Assembly (NCBI GenBank): GCA_947685225.1
Contig: CANTUV010000031.1
Coordinates: 69,545,001-69,609,000, forward strand
DNA: 64,000 nt
Direction: 5' to 3'
Source: Garcia nutans
Taxonomy: Eukaryota > Streptophyta > Magnoliopsida > Malpighiales > Euphorbiaceae
A model generated the notes under the pieces. That model had not been told where the DNA came from. It made no database searches and worked only from the letters and a program-made list of their open reading frames with translations. The translations under genes were made by a program, and so were the position numbers. Positions 21,531 through 32,792 of this stretch are shown in pieces; position 1 is the first letter of the stretch, and every line of letters starts with the position of its first letter.

Positions 21531-23898
21531 TATGTGATGCAGAGGCAGCCAGATGCTTTAGCCGTCATTGCGGGTACATTTTCTTTATTTGGTATTTCAG
21601 TCCTTGCTCTATTAGATCATGAATCTACGCATTCATACATAAATGCATCCATCTTACTTGTGACCGAATTGCATTCTGAGTCCCTAGTGTCACATCCGCC
21701 TACTGCATTTATGCAGTGTAGACACGTGCATAGCGAGAGTAGGAAAAAGGAGAAGATAATTCTTAATAACAGCCCTATATAAGATTGTATGACAAAAGGG
21801 ACATAATTGTAATTTTTAATAAAGTTGGGGACGTAGATGTAATTTCAAAGAAAGTTGCACCGGATGTTCTTAATAGTGCATATAACAGATTCCAAAAATG
21901 GAATGTAGAGAAAAATCGGATCGCAACGACGTGTAACGGTTTTTCCAGGAAATGTCCCGTTAAAGAAAAATGAAGAAATGTTGACTAAGGGCATTTTGGT
22001 CATTATCAATTAAAGTTATACATGTAGGTTGGGAAGGGGTGTTACACCTAGGATTTGATGTCTTGATGATAAATTCTTTAGGGCATAGTGTTGTGGTGAG
22101 CAGGGTGCACCGAGATTGTCAAGTTGTTGTTCAGGATGAGAAGTTTTTGGGTGACCTGATTGAGATGCCTTTCAAGGAATATGATATGATTTTGGGCATG
22201 GATTGGTTATCCAAGCATGGGGCTGTGGTAGATTGTCAGAAGAAATGTGTTACTTTGAGAACACGTGATGGTAGGGATGTGATGGTATCTGGTGAGCAAA
22301 GTTATCTTTCATCTATTTTTGTTTCAGCTGGGAGAATGATTCAGAAGAGATGTGAGGCTTATCTTGCTCATGTTGTAGTTACTAGAGTAGTAGGGTCCCT
22401 GCTTGAAAGTATACCCATAGTTACCGAGTTTCCAGATGTTTTCCCTAATGAGTTGCCAGGGGTACCTCCTGAGAGAGAAGTGGAGTTTGGTATTGACTTA
22501 TTGCCTGGTACCACTTCTATCTCTATTCCCCCTTATCGGATGGTACCTGCTGAGTTGAGAGAGTTGAAGGTGCAGTTGCAGGAGTTATTAGATAAAGGGT
22601 TTATCCACCCTAGTGTGTCCCCGTGGGCAGTGCATGTATTGTTTGTGAAGAAGAAGGATGGCACCATGAGATTGTGTATTGATTATAGACAGTTGAATAA
22701 GGTGACCATCAAGAATAAGTATCCTTTGCCTCGGATAGATGATCTCTTTGATCAGTTGAAGGGAGCAGCAATATTCTCTAAGATTGATCTGAGATTAGGG
22801 TACCATCAGTTGAGAGTTAGAGATGTGGATGTATCCAAGACAGATTTTCATATGAGGTATGGACATTATTAGTTTCTGGTGGTGCCCATTGGATTGACGA
22901 ATGCACCAGCAGCTTTTATGGATTTGATGAACAGGGTATTCAGACAATATTTAGATCAGTTTGTGGTGGTCTTCATTGATGACATCTTGGTGTATTCACG
23001 TAATGAGGAGGATCATGATAGACATTTGCGGATCGTATTACAGACTCTGAGAGAGAAGCAATTATATGCTAAGCTGCCTAAGTGTGAGTTCTGGCTCGAT
23101 CAAGTAGCTTTTCTTGGTCATGTGGTTTCAGCAGAGGGTATTAGAGTTGATCCGAGTAAAATTGAGGCTATCTTGAATTGGAGTCCACCAAAGACTGTGA
23201 CAGAGGTTAGAAGTTTTTTGGGATTGGCAGGTTATTATCGTCGATTTGTGAAGAGTTTTTCTATAATAGCTACACCACTCACCATATTACTTCAGAAAGG
23301 AGTTAAATTTGTGTGGACTGATCGGTGTCAGGCGAGTTTTGAGCAGCTGAGGGAGATGTTGACTCAGGCTCCTGTCCTTACCCTACCTGTGGAAGGTAAA
23401 CCATATGTGATATATAGTGATATTTCACACAATGGTTTAGGTTGCGTTTTGATGCAGGAGGGTAGAGTCATAGCTTATGCTTCGCTGCAGTTGTAGCCAC
23501 ATGAGCTTAATTATCCGACGCATGATTTAAAGTTGGCAGCCATAGTTTTTGCTTTGAAGATTTGGCTACATTATCTTTATGGGGAGAAGTGTTTCATTTA
23601 TACAGATCACAAAAGTTTGAAATACCTGGGTGTTCAGAGAGAGCTGAATCTTCGGCAGAGACGGTGGTTAGAGTTGATTAAAGACTACAACTGTTTGATT
23701 GATTATCATCATGGTAAGGCAAATGTTGTTGCTGATGCCTTGTGTCAAAAGTCTTTGGCAGGTTTGACTGCTTATTCGCTCTCGTTGCTTGTTGAGTTGA
23801 GAGCGTTGCACACTAGATTTGAATCTTCTAATGATGGTGCTTTGATGGCTCAGTTGCAGTTGAGGCCAGTCTTGTTGGATCATATTAGGGAGGCTTAG
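21531..23898 (+). pseudogene. protease, reverse transcriptase and RNase H region, broken
   Basis: The protease begins near 21540. Its active site reads LLDHESTHSYI, where the family has D-S/T-G, so it is mutated. The domain is also split by the small solo LTR at 21688-22046 and resumes with FDVLMINSLGHSVVVSRV and MILGMDWLSKHGAVVDC. Reverse transcriptase follows (DGTMRLCIDYRQLNKVT, KYPLPRIDDLFDQL, VFIDDILVYS with the catalytic DD). A TAG at 22870-22872 interrupts it after RYGHY. RNase H (KPYVIYSDISHNGLGCVLMQ, then IYTDHKSLKYL) is cut by a TAG near 23494. The nearly family-typical wording between stops suggests moderate age. Confidence 0.9.
21688..22046 (+). mobile_element. small solo LTR nested in the protease region (359 bp)
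   Basis: It begins TGTCACATCCGCC and ends GAAGGGGTGTTACA, and is flanked by CCTAG on both sides (21683-21687 and 22047-22051). Removing it and one TSD restores the protease frame (SESL then GFDVLM). Its ends resemble those of the large LTR family here, but it is only about a tenth of the length, so it comes from a different, compact LTR element or an internally deleted relative. Confidence 0.9.
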
Positions 23899-25249
23899 TT
23901 AGCAGATGAGAGAATTCAGAAAATTGTGTTGGTTTGTCAGAAGGGGGAGAGTCGAGACTTTTATGTAAGGGATGATGACAGTTTATGGTACAGAGATAGA
24001 TTATGTATTCCTGATGATGCAGAATTGAAAAGAATGATATTAGAGGAAGCACATCGTCACTTTTTGCTATGCACCCTGGGAGTACCAAGATGTATCAAGA
24101 CTTGTAGCAACATTATTGGTGGTCAGGTATGAAGAGGGACATAGCAGAGTTTGTATCCAGATGTCTCACTTGCCAGAAAGTGAAGGCTGAGCACCAAGTT
24201 CCTTCAGAGTTGCTTTAACCTTTATCAGTGCCAAAGTGAAAATGGGAGCGAGTGACAATGGATTTTGTGACTGGACTACCTTTGATCCAGAAGAAGCATG
24301 ATGCAATATGGGTGATAGTTGATCGAATGATGAAGACGGCTCATTTTCTTTCAGTTCGAATGGATTTTTCTCTTGAGAGGTTGGCTAAGCTGTATATCAA
24401 CGAGATAGTCAGGTTGCATGGAGTCCCAGTTTCTTTGGTGTCGGATCGAGATCCCGGGTTTACTTTGAGGTTTTGGAAGAGTTTGCATAATGCTTTGGGT
24501 TCTCGATTGCATTTTAGTATTGCTTTTCATCATCAGACAGATCGACAGTAAGAGAGAGTGATACAGATTCTGGAGGATATGTTGAGGAGCTGTATCATTG
24601 ATTTTACCGGTAATTGGGATAGATTTTTGCCATTAATTGAGTTTGCTTATAACAACAGTCATCAGTCGAGTATTGGGATGACTCCTTATGAGGCTTTATA
24701 TGGCAGGAGATGCAGGACACCTTTGTGTTGGGATGAAGTTGGAGAAGGTAAACTAATTGGTCCCGATTTGATTAAGGAAACAGAGGAGAAAGTGAAGGTG
24801 ATTCGGGATCGTTTGAAAGCAGCTTCAGACCGACAGAAATCATATTCATATTTAAAGAGAAGAGACATAGAGTTCAGTGTGGGAGATAAAGTGTTTTTGA
24901 AGGTGTTTCCATAGAAGAAGATTTTGAGATTTGGCCGCAAAGGAAAGTTGAGTCCTCGTTTCATAGGACCATATGAGGTGTTGGAGAGAGTTGGTCCAGT
25001 GGCTTATAGACTAGCTTTACCGCCTGAATTGGATCGAATACATAATGTTTTCCATGTCTTGATGCTTCGGAGATACAGGTCTTACCCATCTCATATCTTG
25101 TCAGTGGAGTCCACTGAGGTGAGTCTAGATCTGACTTACAAGGAAGAACCAGTGGTGATTTTGGCACGAGAGGTTAAAGAATTAAGGAATAAGAGGGTGC
25201 CACTTGTGAAAGTCCTTTGGAGGAATCATGCCACTAAGGAGGCGACCTG
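23899..25249 (+). pseudogene. integrase and chromodomain region, broken
   Basis: The integrase zinc region (HRHFLLCTLGVPR...) and core can be read: MDFVTGLPLIQKKHDAIWVI with the first D, VSLVSDRDPGFTLRFW with the second, and QTDRQ-stop-ERVIQILEDML containing the catalytic E, where a stop (near 24549) replaces the usual serine. The C-terminal part has LSPRFIGPYEVLERVGPVAY and LPPELDRIHNVFHVLMLRRY. Then comes a chromodomain-like tail (EEPVVILAREVKELRNKRVP and VKVLWRNHATKEAT) that ends at TGA (25248-25250) where tryptophan is expected. Such a tail marks chromoviruses and is thought to steer integration to chromatin. Extra stops lie near 23897, 24105, 24130 and 24912. Confidence 0.9.
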
Positions 25250-25333
25250 AAAAAGTGAGCAGGTGATGGAGAGTCAGTTTTCCCATTTGTTCCAGACTTG
25301 AGGACAGGTAATTTCGAGGACGAAATTTATTTT

Positions 25334-25346
25334 AGGGGGAGAGAAT
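25334..25346 (+). other. polypurine tract
   Basis: AGGGGGAGAGAAT sits immediately before the 3' LTR start (TGTAACATCC at 25347), the usual primer for plus-strand DNA synthesis. Confidence 0.88.
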
Positions 25347-26716
25347 TGTAACATCCTAAAATTTTTGAAAATTTCTAATTTTTAGAAAAATTGAATAAAA
25401 TAAATTATAATTTAAAAGGATAAATTAAATTAATGGTTTTAAATGAAAAATGAAAGGATTTTAAATAAAAAAGTGGAATATATATGTGATATATATGCAA
25501 AATATACATAACATATATAAAAGTCAACACTTTTTAAAGGAAAAGGGTATTTTGGTAATTAAATCTTATAAATTAAAAATTAATAAAATAATTCAAAAAT
25601 AAATTATTTTTGAATGAAAGAGAGAAATTAGGACTTTTAATTTATAAAAAAATAATTAAATATTAAATTATTTTAATATATATATATGTGTGTGATTAAA
25701 AAAAAAAAGAAAAAAGGAAAATAATATTAAAAGTCTTCTTCTTCTTCTTCTTCAAGGACGTGGCTTCCATAGAAGCTTGAAGACCAATGATTTTGCTTCT
25801 TTCATACTCCATAAATTGAAGGAATTAATAAGTTTCAAGTGAATTTTTGGCGATTTCCACCAAAATTAGTAAGTTTCCATCTCTTTTCTTTAAATTCCTT
25901 GGAAATTTGGATTATGTGAGAATTTGGATTTTTATGTAGGATGTTATAATTGTTGGAATTGGTGTGTATGATGTTATTTTGGGTAGTTAACAATGATTCT
26001 AAGGTTAGATTGAAGAGATGATGGAGTTTGGTTAAAGAATAGTGAAGAGAGATAATTTAGGGTTATGAATTTTTGAGGTTTTGAAAATATGAACTTTAAT
26101 TGTGAAAATTGGTTCTAAATGAGTTGTTTTGATTCATAAATGAGTATTTTAAAGTCAATTATTGGATTTGGATGTGTTGGGTTGGAGTTTGAGAATGGAA
26201 GTGGAGATTTAGGTTTTTGGAAAATTGATTTTCCAAAGTGGTTGAATTGTGTGATTTTATTTGTTTAAGCATGTTATTTAGTGTTAAAAGTGATGAAAAT
26301 AAGCTTGGAATGAGTAATGGATTGTGTTGGAATGGAAAACCTTCAATGGGGGAAGGTTATGCCATTTTTGAGATTTTGTGTATAAGAGTATATTTTTATA
26401 ATGTAAATGATTTAAATGTATTAAAATATGTTTTTAATAATATAAATAAACTTAAAACACTAATTTAATTATAGTAGAATGGAATTCCAATGTTGAAGTA
26501 AGGAAATACTAAATTTTTGGAAATTTGTAAGAGTGATGTGTAATTATGGTTTAATGTTGGAAATGCCATTAAATGTGATACTAAATGATTATTTGTTATC
26601 GCATTTGGTTTAAGCATTGAGGGAGGTTGGTTTGCTTCATCCAAGTGGTGAAGGGCAAGTTAGAAAGATTGGATTAAAGGTTGTTTTTAGCTTGCTTTGG
26701 GTTGCTAGTGGAGGTA

Positions 26717-29091
26717 TATAATATCCCAAAGTATACCCTAAAAGTTTTGGAGTATTTATTGTTGTATTTGGATTAAGTGTATTTATTTTAGTGGTAAGAG
26801 AAGAGGTTTTGAGTAGAGTGTATATGTTGTATATATTGGGATATATACAACATATACAAGTCAATGTATGAAGGGTCAAAGGAATTAATTAATTTGAATA
26901 AGAGTGAGTGGAAGTGGATGGAGATATTTTGGATTATTTTATTGTATATTGCTTGGTGGAGAGGGTTTTGAGGAAGAGAGTTGTTGAGAGAGTTGACTTT
27001 GCTTTCTTTGTTTTGTTCTTTCCTTCTTTCTTCTTCGTGGCTCATTTTCTTTCCTTTTCTTTTCTTTGTTTGGCCGACTCTCCATAGCAAGAGAGCAAGA
27101 GAGAGATTTGATTTTCCAAACTCAAGATTGAAGGAAGTTTTCAAGTGATCAAGTTGGAAATTTAAGAGTTTCTTCATCTTTGGTAAGTTTTCCACTTGAT
27201 TCTTTGATTTTCTTTGAGTTTGTGAGTTGAGGTTGTGGTTGATATGTGTTTGTTTGATTGTGGTGTGTTTAAGAGTGTTTGGTTCAATTGATTTTGGATT
27301 TTGGGGTTGGATTGAAGGAAAGAGTAAGTTTGTTGGAAGAGAAAGTGTTGTGGTTGTGTTTTGGGTTTGTGGTGATGATTATGATTTGTGTTTGATGTAT
27401 GTTTTGAGTTGTTTTGGTGTTTTTGCAAGTTTGTTATGGTTTTTGGGTGTGTTCAGTTAATTTGGTTTGGAGTGGATAATGGTGGAAGTAAGAGGTTTGT
27501 TGGATGTGTTGTTGTTGTTGCCGGAATTTGCATTTTTGGCCTGACACGCCCATGAGCACGGCCAGGTCTTTGGGCGTATCAATAGTTCTGTGTTCTTGGA
27601 TGGGTGACACGAGCAGTGACAGGCCCATGTTACTGAGCGTGTCATAGCTACTGTGTTGGTAAAGGATTGACACGGCCATGAACACGCCCATGTTGTTGGA
27701 CGTGTCAATGTTTCTGTGAGACAAAATGTATTGCACGTTCAGTGACACGCCCGTGGTTCTTAGCGTGTCAAAGCTTCTGTGTTGTGGAGTTAGGGCACGG
27801 TCAGGGACACGCCCGTGTTGTTGAGCATGTCATGTTTAGAGTTTGCCCTAGTTGGTTCTTGGCTTTATTATCTTATATGTATCTCTAAGTGAGTGTGTAT
27901 GATTACCTTTGGTTTAGATTTTGAAGAAAGTTGAGTTGCCATAATCCAAGTGTTGAAGGATTCTTGGAAGATGAGTTTGGTGTGGAGTGAGTTGCTCTTG
28001 AGGTAAGTACAAACTTGCATGATTGCATACATTCATATGATTTTGAGATTCAATACATTTGATTGTGAATGTGTTAAGTAAATTATTACATTGTTAATAC
28101 ATTTGATTTATGCTATGATAGTGCAAATGAAATAATTGGGGCATGGTTGCCTATTTGATTATGGAATATGAAATGAGAAATGAATTGAGAAAGAGATTTA
28201 TAAAGAGATAAATGAAATAATTGTGTGCTTAATATGTTATTTAATTTTCAGAGTTCTGGGTTTGGCGGCATGCCTATGAATTGCTGGATTGGTGAAAAGA
28301 CCGGGTCGTAAGCCGAGTCCAGCTGAAAAATGTGAAATGTGATGTTTTTGGGGTGAAAAGACTAGGTCGTAAGCCTCAAAACAAATTCTTAAAACTAGAT
28401 TGAGTGAAAAGACTGGGTCGTAAGCTCAAATCTAGTTGATTATCCATGGATAAATGTATTGATGATTGTAATTATAGACCAAAGCAGTAACTCTGAACTT
28501 TGAATAACATATTAGTGTCTTTTGGGCCCATGTTTGTCTTTGTTTCAATGTGAGTCATAAATGGTAAAATAATTGAATAAGATAATGAAATGCAATGTTA
28601 TGAAATATAGTATTGATGAATATGATCTCTATTGTTGAAAGTATGGCATTGACATTGCATTATGCATATTGTTATTGTGGTTTGTACCACTAAGCCGTTG
28701 GCTTAGCGCGATTGTGGTTCATCGTGCAGGTGACAGGATAGAACCAGAGAGTTCAGCTAGACCGAGTTGAGTCTAGATTCTGAAGCGTTGATAGAGGGCT
28801 CAAAGATCAAAGACAAACTGCCAAACATGTATAAATTTTATGTTTTGTAAAACATGGATTTTGATATGTATATGTATTTGTAAATACCATTATATTTTCC
28901 GCTGCGTATCACATAAATGTTTTATCTATTGTACTTTATAATATGATTTAAATGTTTTTAAGTTTTCTCATATTATTATTAAAAGGAATGAGTGGTTTGT
29001 TTAGTAAACCGTAGCATTCCTATATTCAGTATACGTATATTACATATATGGTGGTGTGTAGTATGCGTATACGGGGTATAGGGGTGTTACA
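26717..29091 (+). mobile_element. solo LTR nested in the 3' LTR (2375 bp)
   Basis: It is flanked by AGGTA (26712-26716 and 29092-29096). It begins TATAATATCCC, evidently TGTAATATCCC with a G-to-A change, and ends GGGGTGTTACA. The termini and internal modules match the minus-strand solo LTRs at 8316-11548 and 46171-48767. It carries a 62-bp-period minisatellite (27541-27836), three GTGAAAAGAC(C/T)(G/A)GGTCGTAAG modules (28292-28415) and the conserved hairpin at 28706-28727. It is younger than the host element. Confidence 0.92.
27541..27836 (+). repeat. minisatellite of about 62-bp units rich in GACACG/CGTGTC
   Basis: Roughly five degenerate units each carry GACACG(C/G)CC...GCGTGTCA and then a TTCTGTG word. 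Each unit can fold on itself because GACACG and CGTGTC are inverse. Confidence 0.8.
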
Positions 29092-30745
29092 AGGTATGTA
29101 CAAACTTTGAATATATTATTTATATTTGCATGACATTTTGGCTTAACACATTTTGGTTGAAAAATGTGTTAAGTTACTTGGTTCATTGATTGTGTATGAA
29201 TAATGTGCTATGACATTTGTAATGTCATATATGTGTTAAATGCATTGTGAAAAGCCATTGATAATGGCTAATTTGTGTAACATGTGAAATATGCATATTA
29301 TGTGAAAATACCCAAAGTAATTGGGTAATGTGTTGTGAATGCAAAAATGAGATATGTGTAATAATGAAATGAATTGATATTGATAAAAATGAGAAAGTGA
29401 GAAAAGTGAGAAAAATGAGAAAGATGTAAAAAATGAGAAAGGTGAGAAAAAAAAGTAAAAATAAGGCAATGTGCCTAGATTGAATGTGTGACAAAGAGAA
29501 AGAGATTAATAATGAGAAAAAAAGAATAAATTGTGTGACTAATATGCTATTCAATTTTTAGAGTTCTGGGTTTGGCAGCATGCCTATGATTGCCTACTGG
29601 CTACACGATGGAATGGTGAAAAGACTGGGTCGTAAGCCAGACCAACTAATAAATATGATGTTTTTGGGGTGAAAAGACTGGGTCGTAAGCCTCAAAAACT
29701 GTAGCAGTCTAGCCGGGTTGAGGACCAAGATACTGAGGCCTAAGGGTCTAGCCGGGTTGAGGTCCAAGAGACTGGGGCTGTTACATTATCCATGGATATA
29801 TATATTGCCTACGGGGCTAGACACATGGTGTCATTATGGACCAAAGCAGTAACTCTGAAATTTAAATAGCATATTAGATCCTTTTTGGGCATACGCTTGT
29901 ATTTGTTTTAATGTGAATTATGAATTATGATACAATTGAGTAATATAATGTTATGAGTTGTGCTTATGAAATATTTGAAAAATATAAGAAAGTGGATTGA
30001 TGTGACATCTATATGAATTGTGCATTTGGTATTGCATTGTGTTATATTGTTATTATCAAAGTTTGTACCACTAGGCTTTAGCTTAGCGCAATTGTTTCCA
30101 TCGCGCAGGTGACAGTGCAGACCCAGCTGAGCCAGAGATTCTTCTAGACCAGGTCGGGTCTAGACTTGCAGTTGAGCTTGTTGAGTTGCTATCGAGATTA
30201 GAAACACTACCAGTAGCATGTATATATTTTTACGTTATTGTACATTTTGAGTTTTATGCATAATATATTATGTTTTGGATTTTACTTATTGTATATTATA
30301 AAGAATGTTTGGGTCAATGTATTTGAAATGGGAGAGTAAGTGTGTTTTAAATTATATATATCTATATGAATAAATGTTTAAGAAACTTGGTGAAATTGAG
30401 AAGTATGGTTGAGATGGTGGTTGAAAATTATTTGGGAGTGTTTTCTTTTTGCAGGTTGTGTTTTGATAAATTTTGGGATATCCAAAATACAGACATAACT
30501 CTGACGAATTTTTTTCAGAGATTTTTATATATATTATTTATTTTGGGTTCTTATAACAAGTAAAGAATATTTATATTCTATTTAATTTTTTATATATTTA
30601 GAATTTGAAATTTTAAATTGGAAATGTTTAAAAAAAAATTTAGTAAACCGGTCTGTGACATTTTTATACTGTATATGTGTATTTTACATATGCTAAAAAT
30701 ATGTATTGTACATATATAGGGTATAAGGGTGTTACATGATACAAA

Positions 30746-31110
30746 CACTACAAAAAAACACGCTATCTGCAACGGACAAAATCCGTCGCAGATCCGTCGC
30801 AAATAAAGTCTTGCGACCGATTTGCGACCGATCTGAGACGGATACGATCCGTTAATAAAAAAGGAGTCGCAATTTTCAATTTTGCTACAGGCCGTCGCAG
30901 ATTGCGACGGATTTGCAACCACTCAGCGGTTGCAAATCTCGCGCTTAAAATTTCTCGGGTAAAGGGCAGCCGTCGCAGATTCCGTCGCAGAATGCCGTCA
31001 CAGATTTCTGTAGCAAATTCATTGCAGATTCCGTCGCAGATTGTCATCGCAGATTTCGTCATAGATTTCAGATATTCGTCACAGATTCATAGCAAATCCG
31101 TAACAATTTA
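30746..31110. repeat. CACTA left terminal inverted and subterminal repeats
   Basis: After CACTACAAAAAAA come many copies, in both directions, of CCGTCGCAGA and TTGCGACGGAT, spaced 10-30 bases. In CACTA elements such repeats bind the transposase. Confidence 0.85.
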
Positions 31111-31376
31111 ATATTGATTTTTATTGGAACTATTTGTATTATCAATTAATTTTATGAGAACTTTATAAATACATTTGGAAAATTTAAACACAATCTAAAA
31201 AAAAACACTAATTACATTGATAAAAATAATTCTTTTATTAATCTTCAATATAATAAAATATTTTACAATTTAATTATGCATGTGTTAAGAACACTACTAC
31301 AAATAATCTATCTTGAAAATAACAATATTTGGGAAAAATTAACACAAGTGTCTCACAATATAAAACTCAAAACAAA

Positions 31377-31535
31377 TCAAACTCTAAATCCTCTGCTGTT
31401 CCTCCTTCCTCTAGCTCTCTCAAACTTCCTTCCCTTTGATCGCACATAGGGTTTAGTATGGCTGTGTGGCACACCAGGAGCTGGGCCAAAGTGTTTCACA
31501 GCTTCACGGGCATTCTTTGGACCTCTTAAGAGAAC
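31377..31535 (-). pseudogene. RPL18: captured last exon of 60S ribosomal protein L18 (eL18)
   Basis: The minus strand encodes 52 residues and a stop: VLLRGPKNAREAVKHFGPAP, then GVPHSHTKPYVRSKGRKFER and ARGRRNSRGFRV. This is the recognisable C-terminus of plant eL18, part of the large ribosomal subunit. An acceptor (TTGTTCAG|GTTCTC) precedes it, so the piece was taken with intron sequence. Only this exon of the ~187-residue protein is present, so no functional protein is expected. The exon itself is open and highly conserved, which suggests recent capture. Confidence 0.92.
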
Positions 31536-32348
31536 CTGAACAAACATTTGCATTAATAAGCTGCAATATGAGCAATATCATGTAATTTGTAGCAAAACTG
31601 AAGGCAAATCTTAAGATGACTCAAGAATTCTATATCAAAGAACATAAACAGCACACAACACATATTGAATTTGAATCTGATCCTTTTCCTAATAAATGTA
31701 ACATAAAGCTTGATATCAAAACTTCACCAGCATCAATAGCAATTCTAAAAATGGAATTACGATAATTCAATGACATACCAGTCATGAACATAAAAAGGAA
31801 AAATAGGGGCATTATTGACCTTGAGACCAATATATTTCTATATATGAACTTACAATTATATTGTCCAAATATGAGTGCAGGCACAGATCATTCCTCAGTT
31901 ACATAATGGTCAAATAAACTTTTGATAGTAGCATAAATTTAAATCAATTTTATAATAGAAACCTTAGTTTTAAGTTCTTATAAATTATCTATAAAACATA
32001 CCATATAAAGAGTTTGCAACACAACAAAAGATCCAATGACAGTTCAATGCACTACTATTTTACATTATATTCCGAAGAGACCCAAGAAAAAATTAAGGAA
32101 TGTAGAAGCTATAATATCTATAAGTGAAAGGTAAGGAACTTGGGACATATTCTACAGTCATGCAACAGGCACAACAACATGGCTAGTGGTGCCGTTCTCA
32201 GAACAGGTGACTTTCAAAGACACTTGAAATGTTGTGCTAAGAAAGGCATCAGTATGAAATGTTTCCGGCAAAATCATAACGAAAATAACACCAAATGTAC
32301 CCAGATCAACATTGATAACATAGGCGATAATAACATGTCTTGACACAC
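31536..32348. other. CACTA interior between captured pieces
   Basis: AT-rich sequence with no identifiable coding segment. It probably includes eL18 intron sequence near 31536 and unknown filler towards 32348. Confidence 0.4.
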
Positions 32349-32402
32349 CTCAATTTGTTTTATGTGTTCCTCCTGTTTTTTCCTCTCAGCAGCCCTTGAT
32401 TC
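32349..32402 (-). pseudogene. captured exon of unidentified gene (18 codons)
   Basis: On the minus strand an exon-like piece ESRAAERKKQEEHIKQIE lies between a good acceptor (GGTACTTCAG) and a donor (GAG|GTGTGT). Its length is a multiple of three, it is open, and it is strongly charged like a coiled coil or basic helix. I do not recognise the parent gene. It lies between the xylose isomerase and eL18 pieces in the same orientation, so one transcript could join all three. Confidence 0.5.
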
Positions 32403-32792
32403 CTGAAGTACCCATGAAGAAACATCAATAAAAATTAATGTAAATATAAAAGCTGCAATTGGCCCACTCCTAAAAAACAAATACATATTCAAACAGAAAA
32501 TTGGCTTGAAACAATGTCCATGAAACAATCTTCATGAATGATGAACCACAGCAAATTGGCTTGAAATATGGATTATTGATAAAGCATTAATATATGCATG
32601 CACCCTTTTTTATAACCAAAGGCACAATCAAATCTGGAGTTCTTTTATAATCCATTTCTACTCAACTACATTATACTGTGCAAGCCATTGTTAAGCTCTT
32701 GTTTTTAATATTTATACCAACTATTGAAGTAAAGAAAAAAGGGTATTTGGGAGGGTGGACAGAACTGAGACTATATTGTAGCGGTATATAGT

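Larger units (their letters stand above)
17127..30736 (+). mobile_element. Ty3/gypsy chromovirus (Tekay/Del-like), full length, dead
   Basis: The LTRs are 17127-20109 and 25347-30736 (the latter enlarged by a nested solo LTR). The primer-binding site is 20117-20128, decayed gag-pol 20279-25249 and the polypurine tract 25334-25346. The ends are TGTAACATCC and GTGTTACA, and the perfect TSD is TGATA (17122-17126 and 30737-30741). Domain order PR-RT-RH-INT with a C-terminal chromodomain-like segment, plus ~3-kb LTRs, points to the Tekay/Del clade. Many stops and a lost start codon show it cannot move on its own. Confidence 0.93.
25347..30736 (+). repeat. 3' LTR of the Tekay-like element, split by a nested LTR
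   Basis: It is collinear with 17127-20109 in two parts, 25347-26716 and 29092-30736. Between them lies the solo LTR 26717-29091. Point differences and short indels from the 5' LTR are visible throughout, so the insertion is not very recent. Confidence 0.93.

Noticed and set aside
21160..21537. 125-codon ORF overlapping the gag zinc knuckle
   Set aside because: Out-of-frame shadow; the knuckle and protease read in the neighbouring frame.
27541..27836. CRISPR-like array
   Set aside because: Units are degenerate, spacers are not unique and it sits in a plant LTR; it is a minisatellite.
30763..31111. Arginine-rich ORFs at the CACTA ends (also 36496-36946)
   Set aside because: Translations of CCGTCGCA/TGCGACGG subterminal repeats on both strands.
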